Source of the DNA: an uncultured Eubacteriales bacterium
Lineage (GTDB): Bacteria > Bacillota > Clostridia > Christensenellales > Aristaeellaceae
Direction: 5' to 3'
NCBI GenBank assembly: GCA_900315675.1
Contig: OMZY01000003.1
Location: forward strand, 124,001 to 188,000
Length of the DNA stretch: 64,000 bases
A model generated the notes under the pieces. That model saw only the letters and a program-made list of their open reading frames with translations. It searched no databases and was not told where the DNA came from. Position numbers and translations under genes: made by a program. This document shows, in pieces, positions 51,044-59,399 of this stretch. Position 1 is the stretch's first letter, and each line of letters begins with the position of its first letter.

Positions 51044-51667
51044 TTAATTCTGCATTTGGTATTGCCGTGCAATGCCATTGGCTCTTTGCTTCAGTGTGTA
51101 CAGGACGTCTTCAATCCTTTCGGACAAGGCGTCAATCCGGGCACGGCCGTCGTTGATTTTCTGCTGTACCAGCAAATCGCTGAAGAAGTTATCGCAGAAG
51201 ATATCCAGCATGGTGACCAGGGATCCGGTATCGATCTGCAGGTCCTCGCCGTCCACATCCCGCAGCTCCTTCGCGAAGCAGCGCAGGTCCCGGTTGGCCT
51301 GATCCATCCATTCATTGGCCTGGTCGATTTTGCTGTGCTTGATCATGCTGGAGATCAGGCCGCCGCCGATCATGTCATAGATGCCCCAGTTCCGGGCGGA
51401 GTTCAGCTGGTTCTTGGCTTCCCGCAGGCTGTCCAGGGCCCGCTCGCCGGCGCGGATCGCCTCGTCAATTTCCTGGATCGCCGCGTTGGGATCTGTGTTC
51501 CGGGGCTCTTCATAAGAAAGGTTCCGGGTCGGGTATACGGGTTCCCGGGGCTCGAACCGGGCCTCTTCCTCATAATCATCGTCATAGTCTTCTTCGCGGT
51601 TTGCGCGGTTTTTCCGGTACAGGGCATACCCTATACCAATCCCTATAATGACGGCTAAGAATTCCAT
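51044..51667 (-). CDS. Membrane-anchored coiled protein of unknown function
   Basis: A 207-residue protein. Residues 1-17 form a membrane segment (MEFLAVIIGIGIGYALY), followed by a charged linker (EEDYDDDYEEEARFEPREPV) and helical segments with AAIQEIDEAIRAGERALDSL and a recognisable stretch NWGIYDMIGGGLISSMIKHS, then KIDQANEWMDQANRDLRCF. The GIYDMIGGG..S..KHSKID pattern recurs in several Firmicutes proteins that I cannot name with certainty. The ATG follows AAGGAGG. It lies upstream of, and on the same strand as, the M16C gene, but 190 bp apart. Confidence 0.7.
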   Translation of the reverse strand: MEFLAVIIGIGIGYALYRKNRANREEDYDDDYEEEARFEPREPVYPTRNLSYEEPRNTDPNAAIQEIDEAIRAGERALDSLREAKNQLNSARNWGIYDMIGGGLISSMIKHSKIDQANEWMDQANRDLRCFAKELRDVDGEDLQIDTGSLVTMLDIFCDNFFSDLLVQQKINDGRARIDALSERIEDVLYTLKQRANGIARQYQMQN

Positions 51668-51745
51668 TTCTGTATCCTCCTTGGGGAGAAGTGCCTCCCG
51701 ATGCTCACATCCTAATCCACCGCAAAGACAGAAAAAAGGCCGGAT

Positions 51746-51850
51746 GCGGAGAAATAACCGCCGCTATTTCTCCGCGTCCCGGCGCCCTGCGGGCTGGATG
51801 CGTTATGCTTCAACGCTGCAGGCGCAAAAAAGTATTTACATTTTTTGCGC
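51746..51850. repeat. Two perfect hairpins in a 400-bp intergenic region
   Basis: GCGGAGAAATA / TATTTCTCCGC (51,746-51,775) and GCGCAAAAAA / TTTTTTGCGC (51,822-51,850, nine-base loop) are both perfect. The second has T-runs on both strands and could terminate in both directions. They lie between a minus-strand gene and the antiporter promoter. Confidence 0.55.
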
Positions 51851-51880
51851 GTTTCTATGATTCTAACACAATTCACTCCC

Positions 51881-52072
51881 TTGACAGTCCCGTTTTCGGG
51901 AATATAATAAGTGCCGAACAAAGGAACAGCGATCCAACCAATTACCGTCCCTGTGCTCGAGGAGACATCACCAACGGATGGGCGGCAGACCGCTGGATCA
52001 GACAGAACGGCATCACGGCTCATCATGGATACATGGTGGGCCTTTTCATATGAAAGGATGCGATCAATACTT
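51881..52072 (+). promoter_or_regulatory. Consensus promoter and ~155-base structured leader of the antiporter gene
   Basis: TTGACA, 16 bases, TATAAT is a full consensus promoter, with a start near 51,915. The leader up to the ATG has possible long-range pairs: GATCCA (51,940 region) with TGGATC (51,992 region), and CCGTCC with GGATGG. A long leader before an ion transporter is typical of riboswitch control, but I cannot match it to a known class. Confidence 0.6.
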
Positions 52073-53389
52073 ATGCAAACGCTTCTGCTGATTGCGGTTG
52101 CCCTGTTCTCCGGACTATTGATGACTCGTCTGTTTGATAAGTTTCATCTGCCGGACGTCACTGCCTACCTGGTAACCGGCGTGCTGATCGGCCCCTGCGT
52201 CCTGGGACGGCTGGGGGTTCCATGCCTGGGTTTCAACACCTTTGAGCAGGTGGATTCCCTTTCGATGATCTCGGATGTGGCCCTGGGCTTCATTGCCTTT
52301 GCCATCGGCCATGAGTTCCGTCTTTCCGCCCTGAAACAGACCGGGAAGCAGGCGACGGTGATCGGTATTATCCAGGCCTGCTTCGCTACCCTGTGCGTGG
52401 ACGCGGCGCTGATTGCCCTGCACTTTATCATGCCGGACCTGCTGCCTATGCCTGTGGCTGTGACCCTGGGCGCGATCGCGGCGGCTACCGCCCCGGCTGC
52501 CACCCTGATGGTGGTCCGCCAGTACAAGGCTAAGGGGCCGGTGACGGACGTGCTGCTGCCGGTGGTTGCCCTGGACGACGCGGTTGGCCTGGTCATCTTT
52601 GCCATCTCCTTCGGCATTGCCCAGTCCCTGAAAGACGGGGATACCAACCTGGCAGCTCTGATCCTGGAGCCGCTTATGGAGGTCCTTCTGTCCCTTGCCT
52701 TCGGCGGACTGGTGGGCCTGGCACTGACCTGGCTGGAGCGGTTCTTCCATTCCCACCGGAACAGGAACGCCCTCATTGTCGGCAGCGTGATCCTGACGGT
52801 TGCCGTCAGCCAGCTGAAGATTCCGGTGGGTCCTTTTACCTTCGGGTTTTCCTCCCTGCTGGTCTGCATGATGCTGGGCACCGTTTTCTGCAATTTCTGC
52901 CCCCTCAGCGAGGACCTGATGCTGCAGGCGGACCGCTGGTCCGGCCCGGCCGTGACCCTGTTCTTTGTGCTCAGCGGCGCGGCGCTGAAGTTTGAGGTCT
53001 TCGGCGATCCTGCCGTGCTCCTGATCGGCGTGGTCTATATTGTCGCCCGGTCCCTGGGCAAATATCTGGGCGCCGGCCTGTCCTCCTCCATGGTTCACAG
53101 TCCCGAACCGGTCCGGAAATACCTGGGCATCACGCTGCTGCCTCAGGCCGGCGTGGCCCTGGGCATGTGCGCCACAGCCTACCGGGTGCTGGGCGGCACG
53201 GACGGTACGCTGGTCCGGAATATTGTGCTTTTCTCCGTGCTGGTCTATGAGCTGGTCGGCCCGAGCCTGACCAAGTGGGCTCTGACCAGGGCCGGGGATA
53301 TCCGGAAAATGCCGGACGAGGTTGCTTCCCGCCGGGAAAAGGAACTGCAGGAGGCTGCCAAACCGGTGCCCGCCGCCTTCCGGAAATAA
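52073..53389 (+). CDS. Cation/proton antiporter, CPA2 type
   Basis: A 438-residue protein with about 12 membrane segments starting MQTLLLIAVALFSGLLMTRL. Family features are LPDVTAYLVTGVLIGPCVLG, DVALGFIAFAIGHEFRLSAL, TAPAATLMVVRQY, and the LLPVVALDDAVGLVIFAISF segment with the conserved Asp pair of CPA2 exchangers. There is no C-terminal TrkA-N domain. It would exchange Na+ or K+ for protons. The start is uncertain: ATG 52058 lies directly on AAAGG and ATG 52073 is 15 bases from it; I choose 52073 because it gives the usual family N-terminus. A terminator follows. Confidence 0.87.
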   Translation: MQTLLLIAVALFSGLLMTRLFDKFHLPDVTAYLVTGVLIGPCVLGRLGVPCLGFNTFEQVDSLSMISDVALGFIAFAIGHEFRLSALKQTGKQATVIGIIQACFATLCVDAALIALHFIMPDLLPMPVAVTLGAIAAATAPAATLMVVRQYKAKGPVTDVLLPVVALDDAVGLVIFAISFGIAQSLKDGDTNLAALILEPLMEVLLSLAFGGLVGLALTWLERFFHSHRNRNALIVGSVILTVAVSQLKIPVGPFTFGFSSLLVCMMLGTVFCNFCPLSEDLMLQADRWSGPAVTLFFVLSGAALKFEVFGDPAVLLIGVVYIVARSLGKYLGAGLSSSMVHSPEPVRKYLGITLLPQAGVALGMCATAYRVLGGTDGTLVRNIVLFSVLVYELVGPSLTKWALTRAGDIRKMPDEVASRREKELQEAAKPVPAAFRK

Positions 53390-53535
53390 CCCGGCTGATT
53401 TATCTCGGCATGGCGGCGCTGAACGTTGTGACGGATTTCCGGGCATGGTTTTCTGTGAAACTGCTGAAAAGCATTTCGGGAAAGCCGGACCGGCGCGGAA
53501 AGATTGGGCTGAAACTTCGTATAAGCGACAAGAGA

Positions 53536-53574
53536 CAAAGCGGACCGGGAGTTTATCCCGGCCCGCTTTGTTAT
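53536..53574 (+). terminator. Terminator between antiporter and Crp/Fnr gene
   Basis: CAAAGCGG / CCGCTTTG with inner CCGGGA / TCCCGG, followed by TTATTCC. It lies between convergent genes, overlapping the 3' end of the regulator gene. Confidence 0.7.
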
Positions 53575-54233
53575 TCCTGCTGTTCCAGAAGGATAAAATG
53601 TTTTTTCCTGGTGGAGATCAGGCCTTCCTTCTGCATCTTTCCCAGTTCCTTGGACAGGGCGCTTCTTTCCACATTCAGATAGTCGGCAAGCTGCTGGCGG
53701 TCAAAGGGGATATCGAAGGAAACGCTCTTTTTTTGAAGCGACAGTGTGTTGAGGTAGGACATGACCCTGCCGCGAATACTCCTGGACGAAGTGTGAAAAC
53801 TGCGACCGGAAAGGTGAAGGTTTTTCCGTGATGAGATTATCAGCAGGTTCCGGATCAGCAGCGCCTGCCATGCGCTCCGGGCGGAATCGTCCGGAACGGC
53901 AAGATCCAGGAAAAGGATCCGGCTTTCTTCGTTGGCTGAAACATCAACCAGCATAGGTTCTGTCCGCAGGAAGGCATATGTCTCGGCAAAGAATTCACCG
54001 GGGCCTATGTGGCTCAGAATGGTGCGGTTGCCCCAAAGGTCATTGCTTTCAATGGTGACGCTTCCTTCCAGAACAAGCCCCATCCTGGAGGTGGTGTTTC
54101 CGGCCTGCAGGATGACCTGCCCTTTCCGGTATTTCCGTTCTTCAGCACAAAGGCAGCGGAGCGCTTCGTCTGTTTCAGCCTGAGTCATGCCATGAAAAAT
54201 GACTGCGCTGCGGATTAACGGTTCAGATAACAT
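53571..54233 (-). CDS. Crp/Fnr family transcriptional regulator
   Basis: A 220-residue regulator. The N-terminal cyclic-nucleotide-binding-type domain has ILQAGNTTSRMGLVLEGSVT and ILSHIGPGEFFAETYAFLRT; the C-terminal helix-turn-helix is FDRQQLADYLNVERSALSKE, then LGKMQKEGLI. Only Cys27 and Cys29 lie near the N-terminus, so an FNR-type 4Fe-4S sensor is not expected; a haem or small-molecule sensor is possible, as in HcpR-like proteins. The ATG follows CCGGAGG. It is divergent from a ferredoxin-type gene with a perfect 18-bp palindrome between them. Confidence 0.92.
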   Translation of the reverse strand: MLSEPLIRSAVIFHGMTQAETDEALRCLCAEERKYRKGQVILQAGNTTSRMGLVLEGSVTIESNDLWGNRTILSHIGPGEFFAETYAFLRTEPMLVDVSANEESRILFLDLAVPDDSARSAWQALLIRNLLIISSRKNLHLSGRSFHTSSRSIRGRVMSYLNTLSLQKKSVSFDIPFDRQQLADYLNVERSALSKELGKMQKEGLISTRKKHFILLEQQE

Positions 54234-54260
54234 TGGGAGTCCTCCGGATAAATGGTCAAA

Positions 54261-54304
54261 ATGTGGTTATAACCACATATTTTTCTCCTTGATCATACTA
54301 TACT
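54261..54304 (+). promoter_or_regulatory. Crp/Fnr-type operator and promoter of the 4Fe-4S protein gene
   Basis: ATGTGGTTATAACCACAT (54,261-54,278) is a perfect 18-bp palindrome with TGTG/CACA half-sites. The -10 TATACT (54,299-54,304) puts the start at about 54,311, so the palindrome is centred at -41.5, the classical class II activator position; no good -35 element is present. The divergent Crp/Fnr protein is the obvious binder. Confidence 0.75.
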
Positions 54305-54330
54305 GTGCCTGTGAAAACAAGAAGGGAGCA

Positions 54331-55119
54331 ATGAAGATGATCAGGCAGATTATCCGGATAGATGAGGGAAAATGCAATGGCTGCGGGCTCTGCGCCAGGG
54401 CGTGTCATGAAGGCGCTATTGAAATGGTGAACGGGAAGGCAAAGCTGGTACGGGAGAACTTCTGCGACGGCTTCGGTGATTGCCTTCCCGGCTGCCCGAC
54501 GGGGGCCATCTCCTTTGAGAACCGGGAAGCGCCGGAATATGATGAGGCGGCCGTAAAAGCCGCAAAACAGAAAGAAAAACCGATGGGTGTGGAAGAGATT
54601 ATGAAAATCGAGGATGAAGCAAAACGCAGGGAGGCAATGATGGCGCATCTGGCAGCCGGGGGAGAACAGCCGGCGGGCGGCTGCCCCGGCTCCAGAATGA
54701 TGCAGTTTAACCGACCGGAGGATGAAGAACCCGCTGCCCGGGATTTCCGTCCGGTTTCCCGGCTGAATCAATGGCCTTGCCAGATTAAACTGGTGCCCGC
54801 GCAGGCTCCGTTCTTCCAGGGGGCAAAGCTGCTGATCGCTGCCGACTGTACCGCTTACGCCTACGCCAACATGCATGAGGAATTTATGCGGGGAAAGATC
54901 ACCGTCATCGGTTGTCCCAAGCTGGACGATGTGGATTACAGCGAAAAACTGACCGCCATCATCCGGGAGAATGAAATCAAAAGCGTAACCATTGTCCGGA
55001 TGGAGGTACCCTGCTGCGGAGGCCTGCAGAGGGCGGCGGAAACGGCGCTGAAAAGCAGCGGGAAGTTTATTCCCTGGCAAGTGATTACGATATCCAGGGA
55101 TGGCCGGATTCTGGATTGA
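54331..55119 (+). CDS. 4Fe-4S ferredoxin-type protein divergent from Crp/Fnr
   Basis: A 262-residue iron-sulfur protein. The N-terminal dicluster region has CNGCGLCARACHEGAI and then CDGFGDCLPGCPTGAI, the second with a C-x5-C-x3-C pattern. The middle is a charged helix (GVEEIMKIEDEAKRREAMM), then a CPGS segment and a C-terminal domain with LLIAADCTAYAYAN, VIGCPKLDDVDYSEKL and VPCCGGLQRAAETAL, whose cysteines could bind a further cluster. Proteins of this layout accompany HcpR/Crp-type regulators in anaerobes and are linked to nitrosative stress or redox. The ATG at 54331 follows AAGGGAG; an ATG six bases later is also possible. Confidence 0.88.
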   Translation: MKMIRQIIRIDEGKCNGCGLCARACHEGAIEMVNGKAKLVRENFCDGFGDCLPGCPTGAISFENREAPEYDEAAVKAAKQKEKPMGVEEIMKIEDEAKRREAMMAHLAAGGEQPAGGCPGSRMMQFNRPEDEEPAARDFRPVSRLNQWPCQIKLVPAQAPFFQGAKLLIAADCTAYAYANMHEEFMRGKITVIGCPKLDDVDYSEKLTAIIRENEIKSVTIVRMEVPCCGGLQRAAETALKSSGKFIPWQVITISRDGRILD

Positions 55120-55227
55120 CAGGGATTTCCGGCAAGCCTGCCGGAAAGGGATACAAGGCGACAGGGTTACTCCTGCCGCCTTTTGATATGCCCTGCCGGG
55201 TTAGATGTGGATTCGGATATTTCAGCA

Positions 55228-55285
55228 TTGCTTTTCGGGCTGCTTGGTATATAATACACATGTCAATATTAGCTATAACTAATAT
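55228..55285 (+). promoter_or_regulatory. Promoter with overlapping palindromic operator
   Basis: TTGCTT, 16 bases, TATAAT (55,250-55,255), followed by ATATTAG-N6-CTAATAT (55,266-55,285), a perfect inverted repeat just past the expected start. This looks like a repressor site of MarR or TetR type controlling the ATC hydrolase-like operon. Confidence 0.6.
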
Positions 55286-55319
55286 GCGGCAGACAGAAGT
55301 CAAGGAAAGGTGACGGAGT

Positions 55320-55924
55320 ATGACAGCGGCAGAACAGATCATGGAAAAGAAAGGCCTGATGAAAGCAGAACTGGACCTGCGGACCGGAAAGAGCGATGAA
55401 CTGTGGAAGAAGGCGACGGAAAAGCTGGCGCGCATCCTGGATGAGCATGGTTCGCGCCCAAAGGGCGTACGCATTCATACGGACAGCCGGATCTTTCCTG
55501 CGGCGGCTGTATATCTGACCGTGAAAGAGGAGCTTGGTGAACAGGAAGCCTATGCGGTTGTTGAGGACGCAGCCGTGAAAGGCTGCGCCGGAACCGCGAA
55601 GAGCCTGATCAGGATGATGAAAATCCCGGGCATGCGGAGCCTGTTTGTGAAATTCTGGGATCCCATGACTAAGAAAATCTTCGGATCGAACAGCGGATTT
55701 TCGAATGTATTTTATCCGAAGGAAAAAGGGGCGTACCGCATGGACGTAACCTCCTGCCCTTATAACCGGTATTTAACAGAGCTGGGCTGTCCGGAACTGA
55801 CGAAGATCTTCTGCGAGAACGACGAACGGATATATACGGTAACCTGCCGGGGCTGAAGTTTGAACGCAAAGGCACCATCGGCAAAGGAGCTGCCTGCTGC
55901 GATTTCTATCTGAGAAAGGTGTAA
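55320..55924 (+). pseudogene. L-2-amino-thiazoline-4-carboxylic acid hydrolase-like protein, frameshifted
   Basis: The first 170 codons encode an ATC-hydrolase-family protein (MTAAEQIMEKKGLMKAELDL, then FGSNSGFSNVFYPKEKGAYR, MDVTSCPYNRYLTELGCPEL). After NDERIY the frame reads VTCRG and stops at 55,856. In the frame two bases on, the expected end is present: GNLPGLKFERKGTIGKGAAC then CDFYLRKV and a stop at 55,924. A TATATA tract (55,831-55,836) carries two extra bases relative to an intact gene. It may be a real inactivation, a phase-variable tract, or a sequence error. The next gene's ribosome binding site lies in the restored tail. Confidence 0.8.
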
Positions 55925-55930
55925 AAGAAT

Positions 55931-56422
55931 ATGTTCCTGAAAATCCTGATCGAAGGTCTGATCCTGGGCCTGCTGCTGTATCTTTACTGCGCCGTCGGTA
56001 TCCGCAACGGCGCTGTGAACATGGTGTTCCTGTATCATAAGGACGTGCAGGAGAAAAGCGTCCGCAGCGGCCTGATTACGGAAGAAAAGATAAAGAAAAA
56101 CCAGGCTGTATTCAAAATCCTCGGATTATCGACCTATTTCCTCTATGTTCTTGTGTGCGCCTACGCCGTTAACGGCGCGAGGGGCTTCTGGCCGGGCTTC
56201 TGGCAGATGTTTGCTATCCTGTCCATTGTCAATGTTATTGACAGGCTGCTGATTGACGAATACTGGGTCTGCCACACAAAGGCCTGGGATATTCCGGGAA
56301 CGGAAGAGATGAAGCCGTATATCAACCGTCAGGATAAGATCGGAAAATGGCTGGCGGGGACGGTGGGCTATGCGGTGCTGTGCGCAGTACTGGCCGGAAT
56401 CATGACATGGGTGGTGAAATAA
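55931..56422 (+). CDS. Small polytopic membrane protein
   Basis: A 163-residue protein with four hydrophobic segments (MFLKILIEGLILGLLLYLYC, FKILGLSTYFLYVLVCAY, GFWQMFAILSIVNVIDRLLI, LAGTVGYAVLCAVLAGIMTW) and the conserved-looking motif DRLLIDEYWVCHTKAWDIPG, then TEEMKPY. I do not recognise a named family. It starts six bases after the restored stop of the ATC hydrolase-like gene and ends one base before the next gene, so the three are an operon. Confidence 0.75.
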   Translation: MFLKILIEGLILGLLLYLYCAVGIRNGAVNMVFLYHKDVQEKSVRSGLITEEKIKKNQAVFKILGLSTYFLYVLVCAYAVNGARGFWPGFWQMFAILSIVNVIDRLLIDEYWVCHTKAWDIPGTEEMKPYINRQDKIGKWLAGTVGYAVLCAVLAGIMTWVVK

Positions 56423-56423
56423 G

Positions 56424-57337
56424 ATGCAGGTGTTTACAGCAGAAAAAGACGGGTTTATCGGCGCGTATTATGGCGGCCCTGCGGGCAGCAAAAAAGCGGT
56501 GATCCTGATGCTGGGGATTCCGCGGCGGATTATATGGCCAAACGCGGTGCCGGATGGATGATCCGGAATGGATGCCACGCGCTGACGATGTCCGCGGGAA
56601 AGAAGGATTACGGCCACCATAATTATCCGCTGGAACGGTTTGGGAAAGCCATTGAATTCCTGAAGGGAAAAGGAATCGAAAAGATCGGCATCGCCGGAGC
56701 TTCCACGACCGGGATGCTGGCCCTGATTGCCGCGTCCTATTATCCGGAGATCACCCTGACCATTGCGATGTCGCCCTCTGATTTTGTGATGGAAGGGTTT
56801 TACCGTGACGGAAAGGACGGTATGGAGGAGAGACCGGGGGATCATGAGTCCACTGTCAGCTGGCAGGGAAAACCGCTTCCGTATCTTCCCTTCGCGTATC
56901 GGCATCCTGAGTATTGGCTGAAAATCCAGGAAGCTTCAAAGGCCGGCGGGGACAAAATCGCTTCCCGGCCGATGTTTGACGAGTCGGAGCGGCTTCATCC
57001 GGTGCAGGAGGAAGAAAAGATCAAAGTGGAACGGATACGGGGACAGATTCTCTTTGTCGGCGCGGAAGACGATGTGCTGTGGGATACCTGCAAGTATATC
57101 CGACGCATGGAGGAAAGGCTGAACAGCCTTCCGCATGAGTGCGTATGGGAATCCCTGCTCTACGAACACGGCACCCACTTTGTATTCCCGGAGTCCCTGC
57201 TGAAAAGTATGCTGCCTGTCGGCTCCGGCCTGCTGGTGAAATACATGTTCAGGGCCGGGAGAGAATACCCGAAGGAATGCAGGGAAACCCGGAAAGATAT
57301 TGATCGCGGGCTGCAAAAGGCGCTGCGGGAATGGTAG
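56424..57337 (+). pseudogene. Alpha/beta hydrolase of the acyl-CoA thioester hydrolase/BAAT C-terminal type, frameshifted
   Basis: The gene starts MQVFTAEKDGFIGAYYGGPA at 56,424, but after VILMLG the frame fails: the tract GGGG at 56,513-56,516 appears one G short. With one more G it would read LGDSAADYMAKRGAGWMIRN and run on to 57,337. The intact remainder has the nucleophile elbow IGIAGASTTGMLAL, the acid region ILFVGAEDDVLWD and the His in YEHGTHF, all as in BAAT_C hydrolases. The downstream part could still be made from an internal start at 56,534. Either a real single-base deletion or a sequence error. Confidence 0.75.
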
Positions 57338-57366
57338 ACGGCTGAACAGTCTGAGAAAAACGAATG

Positions 57367-57395
57367 AAAAAACCGCCTTCCGGAATGGAAGGCGG
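57367..57395 (-). terminator. Terminator of cysK
   Basis: On the minus strand CCGCCTTCC, a five-base loop and GGAAGGCGG are followed by TTTTTT. It also separates cysK from the convergent hydrolase gene. Confidence 0.9.
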
Positions 57396-57412
57396 GATTT
57401 CAGATGGACTGC

Positions 57413-58342
57413 TTACACGCCGAAGAGGGGCGTGGAATAATAGCGCTCGGCGGTGTCGGGAAGCACGGTGACCACGGTTTTGCCGGGCCCGAGCTTCTTG
57501 GCCAGCTTCAGGGCGGCGGCCACGTTGGTGCCGCTGGAGATGCCGCAGACCAGGCCTTCTTCCCTGGCGAGGCGGCGGGCGGTTTCCAGGGCTTCCGCGT
57601 CGGTAACCACATAGATATCGTCATAGATTTCCCGGTTCAGGATATCCGGGATGATGCCGTCGCCGATGCCCATCTGGATATGGGTGCCGATGGTGCCTCC
57701 GGCGAGGATGGCGGCGTTTTCCGGTTCCACTGCCCAGATCTCGAGATCCGGATACTGGGCCTTGAGCACTTCTCCGATGCCGGTGAGGGTGCCGCCGGTG
57801 CCGATGCCGCTGCAGTAGCCGTGGATCGGGCCGGCCACCTGGGCCATGATTTCCAGCGCGGTATGCTTTTTGTGGGCCAGGGTGTTGTTGGGGTTTTCGA
57901 ATTGCTGGGGAACGAAGACCTTCGGGTTCTTTGCCTTCATCTCCATGGCGCAGTTGAGGCATTCCTCCATGCACTTGCCGATGTCCCCGGCGTCATGGAT
58001 CAGCTTGACTTCCGCTCCGTAATGGCGGATGAGCTTGCGGCGCTCTTCGCTCACGGAGTCCGGCATGATGATGATCGTCCGGTAGCCCTTGACTGCGCCG
58101 ACCAGCGCCAGGCCGATGCCCTGGTTGCCGCTGGTGGGTTCCACGATGATGCTGTCCGGGGAGAGCTTGCCTTCCTTTTCCGCCTGCTCAATCATATTCA
58201 GCGCGGTGCGCGTCTTAATGGATCCCCCAACGTTCAGCGCTTCCACCTTGACCAGGATTTCCGCACTGCCTTCCTCCGGCATCCGGTTCAGCCGGACCAT
58301 GGGCGTATTGCCCACCGCTTCCAGAATTGTGTTATATACCAT
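57413..58342 (-). CDS. cysK: Cysteine synthase (O-acetylserine sulfhydrylase type)
   Basis: A 309-residue PLP enzyme that makes cysteine from activated serine and sulfide. The N-terminus is VYNTILEAVGNTPMVRLNRM, with PLP Lys43 in GGSIKTR, the phosphate loop SGIGTGGTLTGIGE, and the C-terminal LPDTAERYYSTPLF. The substrate loop reads TSGNQG (residues 70-75) where classical CysK has TSGNTG, so the preferred serine donor may differ (acetyl- or phosphoserine). The ATG at 58342 is preceded by GGAGGTG. It is a single-gene unit. Confidence 0.92.
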   Translation of the reverse strand: MVYNTILEAVGNTPMVRLNRMPEEGSAEILVKVEALNVGGSIKTRTALNMIEQAEKEGKLSPDSIIVEPTSGNQGIGLALVGAVKGYRTIIIMPDSVSEERRKLIRHYGAEVKLIHDAGDIGKCMEECLNCAMEMKAKNPKVFVPQQFENPNNTLAHKKHTALEIMAQVAGPIHGYCSGIGTGGTLTGIGEVLKAQYPDLEIWAVEPENAAILAGGTIGTHIQMGIGDGIIPDILNREIYDDIYVVTDAEALETARRLAREEGLVCGISSGTNVAAALKLAKKLGPGKTVVTVLPDTAERYYSTPLFGV

Positions 58343-58469
58343 AACCGTTTCACCTCCGGGAATTACCCTGAAACATGTAGGGTTATTATACAAAAGTGAT
58401 GGGATTTTGTATACAGAAATTATTCGTGATATACTCTTTTAGAACAAAAACAAAAGGAGGATGTCCCGC

Positions 58470-59381
58470 ATGAAAGGGAGAACCGGATGGATCCTGCGGA
58501 CTGCTGCGGCGCTGCTGGCAGCAGTGTTGCTGCTGCCCTGCGGAACGGGCCGGGCGCAGCGGGAACCCTCCGATCTGATCGAGGCAGCCTTTGAGCTGCT
58601 GGAGGACGGAAATCCTTTTGTCCGGCGGTATGAGGAACAGACGGGTAGAAAGATTGAGCCGCTGTTTCCCTACGGCGTGCCGTATTTTTACGGCGGCCTG
58701 AGCGGCGCGAAGGGAAACGGCTGGTTTTACATGGCCTATCCGGATTACTTTGTGAAGCTGTGTGAAAAGGGTTCCGGCTATTTCCAGAAGGGGAAGAAAT
58801 ACTTTTACGGCCTGGACTGCACCGGGTTTACACGGCATGTGTACAAGGCCTGCGGCCTGGAGGCACATCCCAGCCTGTCGGACATCATGACGCAGTGGGA
58901 ACAGAAACAGTATCACGTGTATGATTCGCGCAAGGGACACGAAGCGCCGCCCTATGAGCAGCTGAAGGATACCCTGCGGATCGGCGACCTGCTGGTGATC
59001 AAGCATGAGAAAACCAAATCCCGTCATGTGATGATGTACATCGGTACCCTGAAGGAGTTTGGCTATACCGCGGAGCAGGAGCCGGCGCTGGCTGCCTGGC
59101 TGGACTATCCGCTGGTGATCCACTGCGGACTGAGTCCCTTCTACGGGGAGCGGTTTCAGAAGGTGATTGAGGAGTATCCGGAAAAGTACGGTCAGTGCCT
59201 GACGACAGACGGCGGCGTGGCTGTGTCCATCCTCGGCGTGCCGCGGGAGGAAGCGCCGGCGCACGGGCATGTGCAGAAAACGGACTATGACTGGTTTGAA
59301 ATGAACGATGGAGGATATGTGCTGAGCCTGATCAACCTGAAAGATGTAAAGTACTATGCGTGGTACAGAAGCAATTCATAA
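58470..59381 (+). CDS. Secreted NlpC/P60-like cysteine peptidase
   Basis: A 303-residue exported protein. The signal peptide is in MKGRTGWILRTAAALLAAVL, then LLPCGTGRAQ. The NlpC/P60-like core shows the nucleophile in YGLDCTGFTRHVYKACG (Cys117), then RIGDLLVIKHEKTKSRHVMM with His186, which follows the family order Cys then His. These enzymes cut peptide stems in cell walls. The first ATG at 58461 abuts AAAGGAGG, so the ATG at 58470 is the better start. Overall similarity beyond the core is weak. Confidence 0.8.
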   Translation: MKGRTGWILRTAAALLAAVLLLPCGTGRAQREPSDLIEAAFELLEDGNPFVRRYEEQTGRKIEPLFPYGVPYFYGGLSGAKGNGWFYMAYPDYFVKLCEKGSGYFQKGKKYFYGLDCTGFTRHVYKACGLEAHPSLSDIMTQWEQKQYHVYDSRKGHEAPPYEQLKDTLRIGDLLVIKHEKTKSRHVMMYIGTLKEFGYTAEQEPALAAWLDYPLVIHCGLSPFYGERFQKVIEEYPEKYGQCLTTDGGVAVSILGVPREEAPAHGHVQKTDYDWFEMNDGGYVLSLINLKDVKYYAWYRSNS

Positions 59382-59399
59382 TTTTGCGATCGCCGTTAC

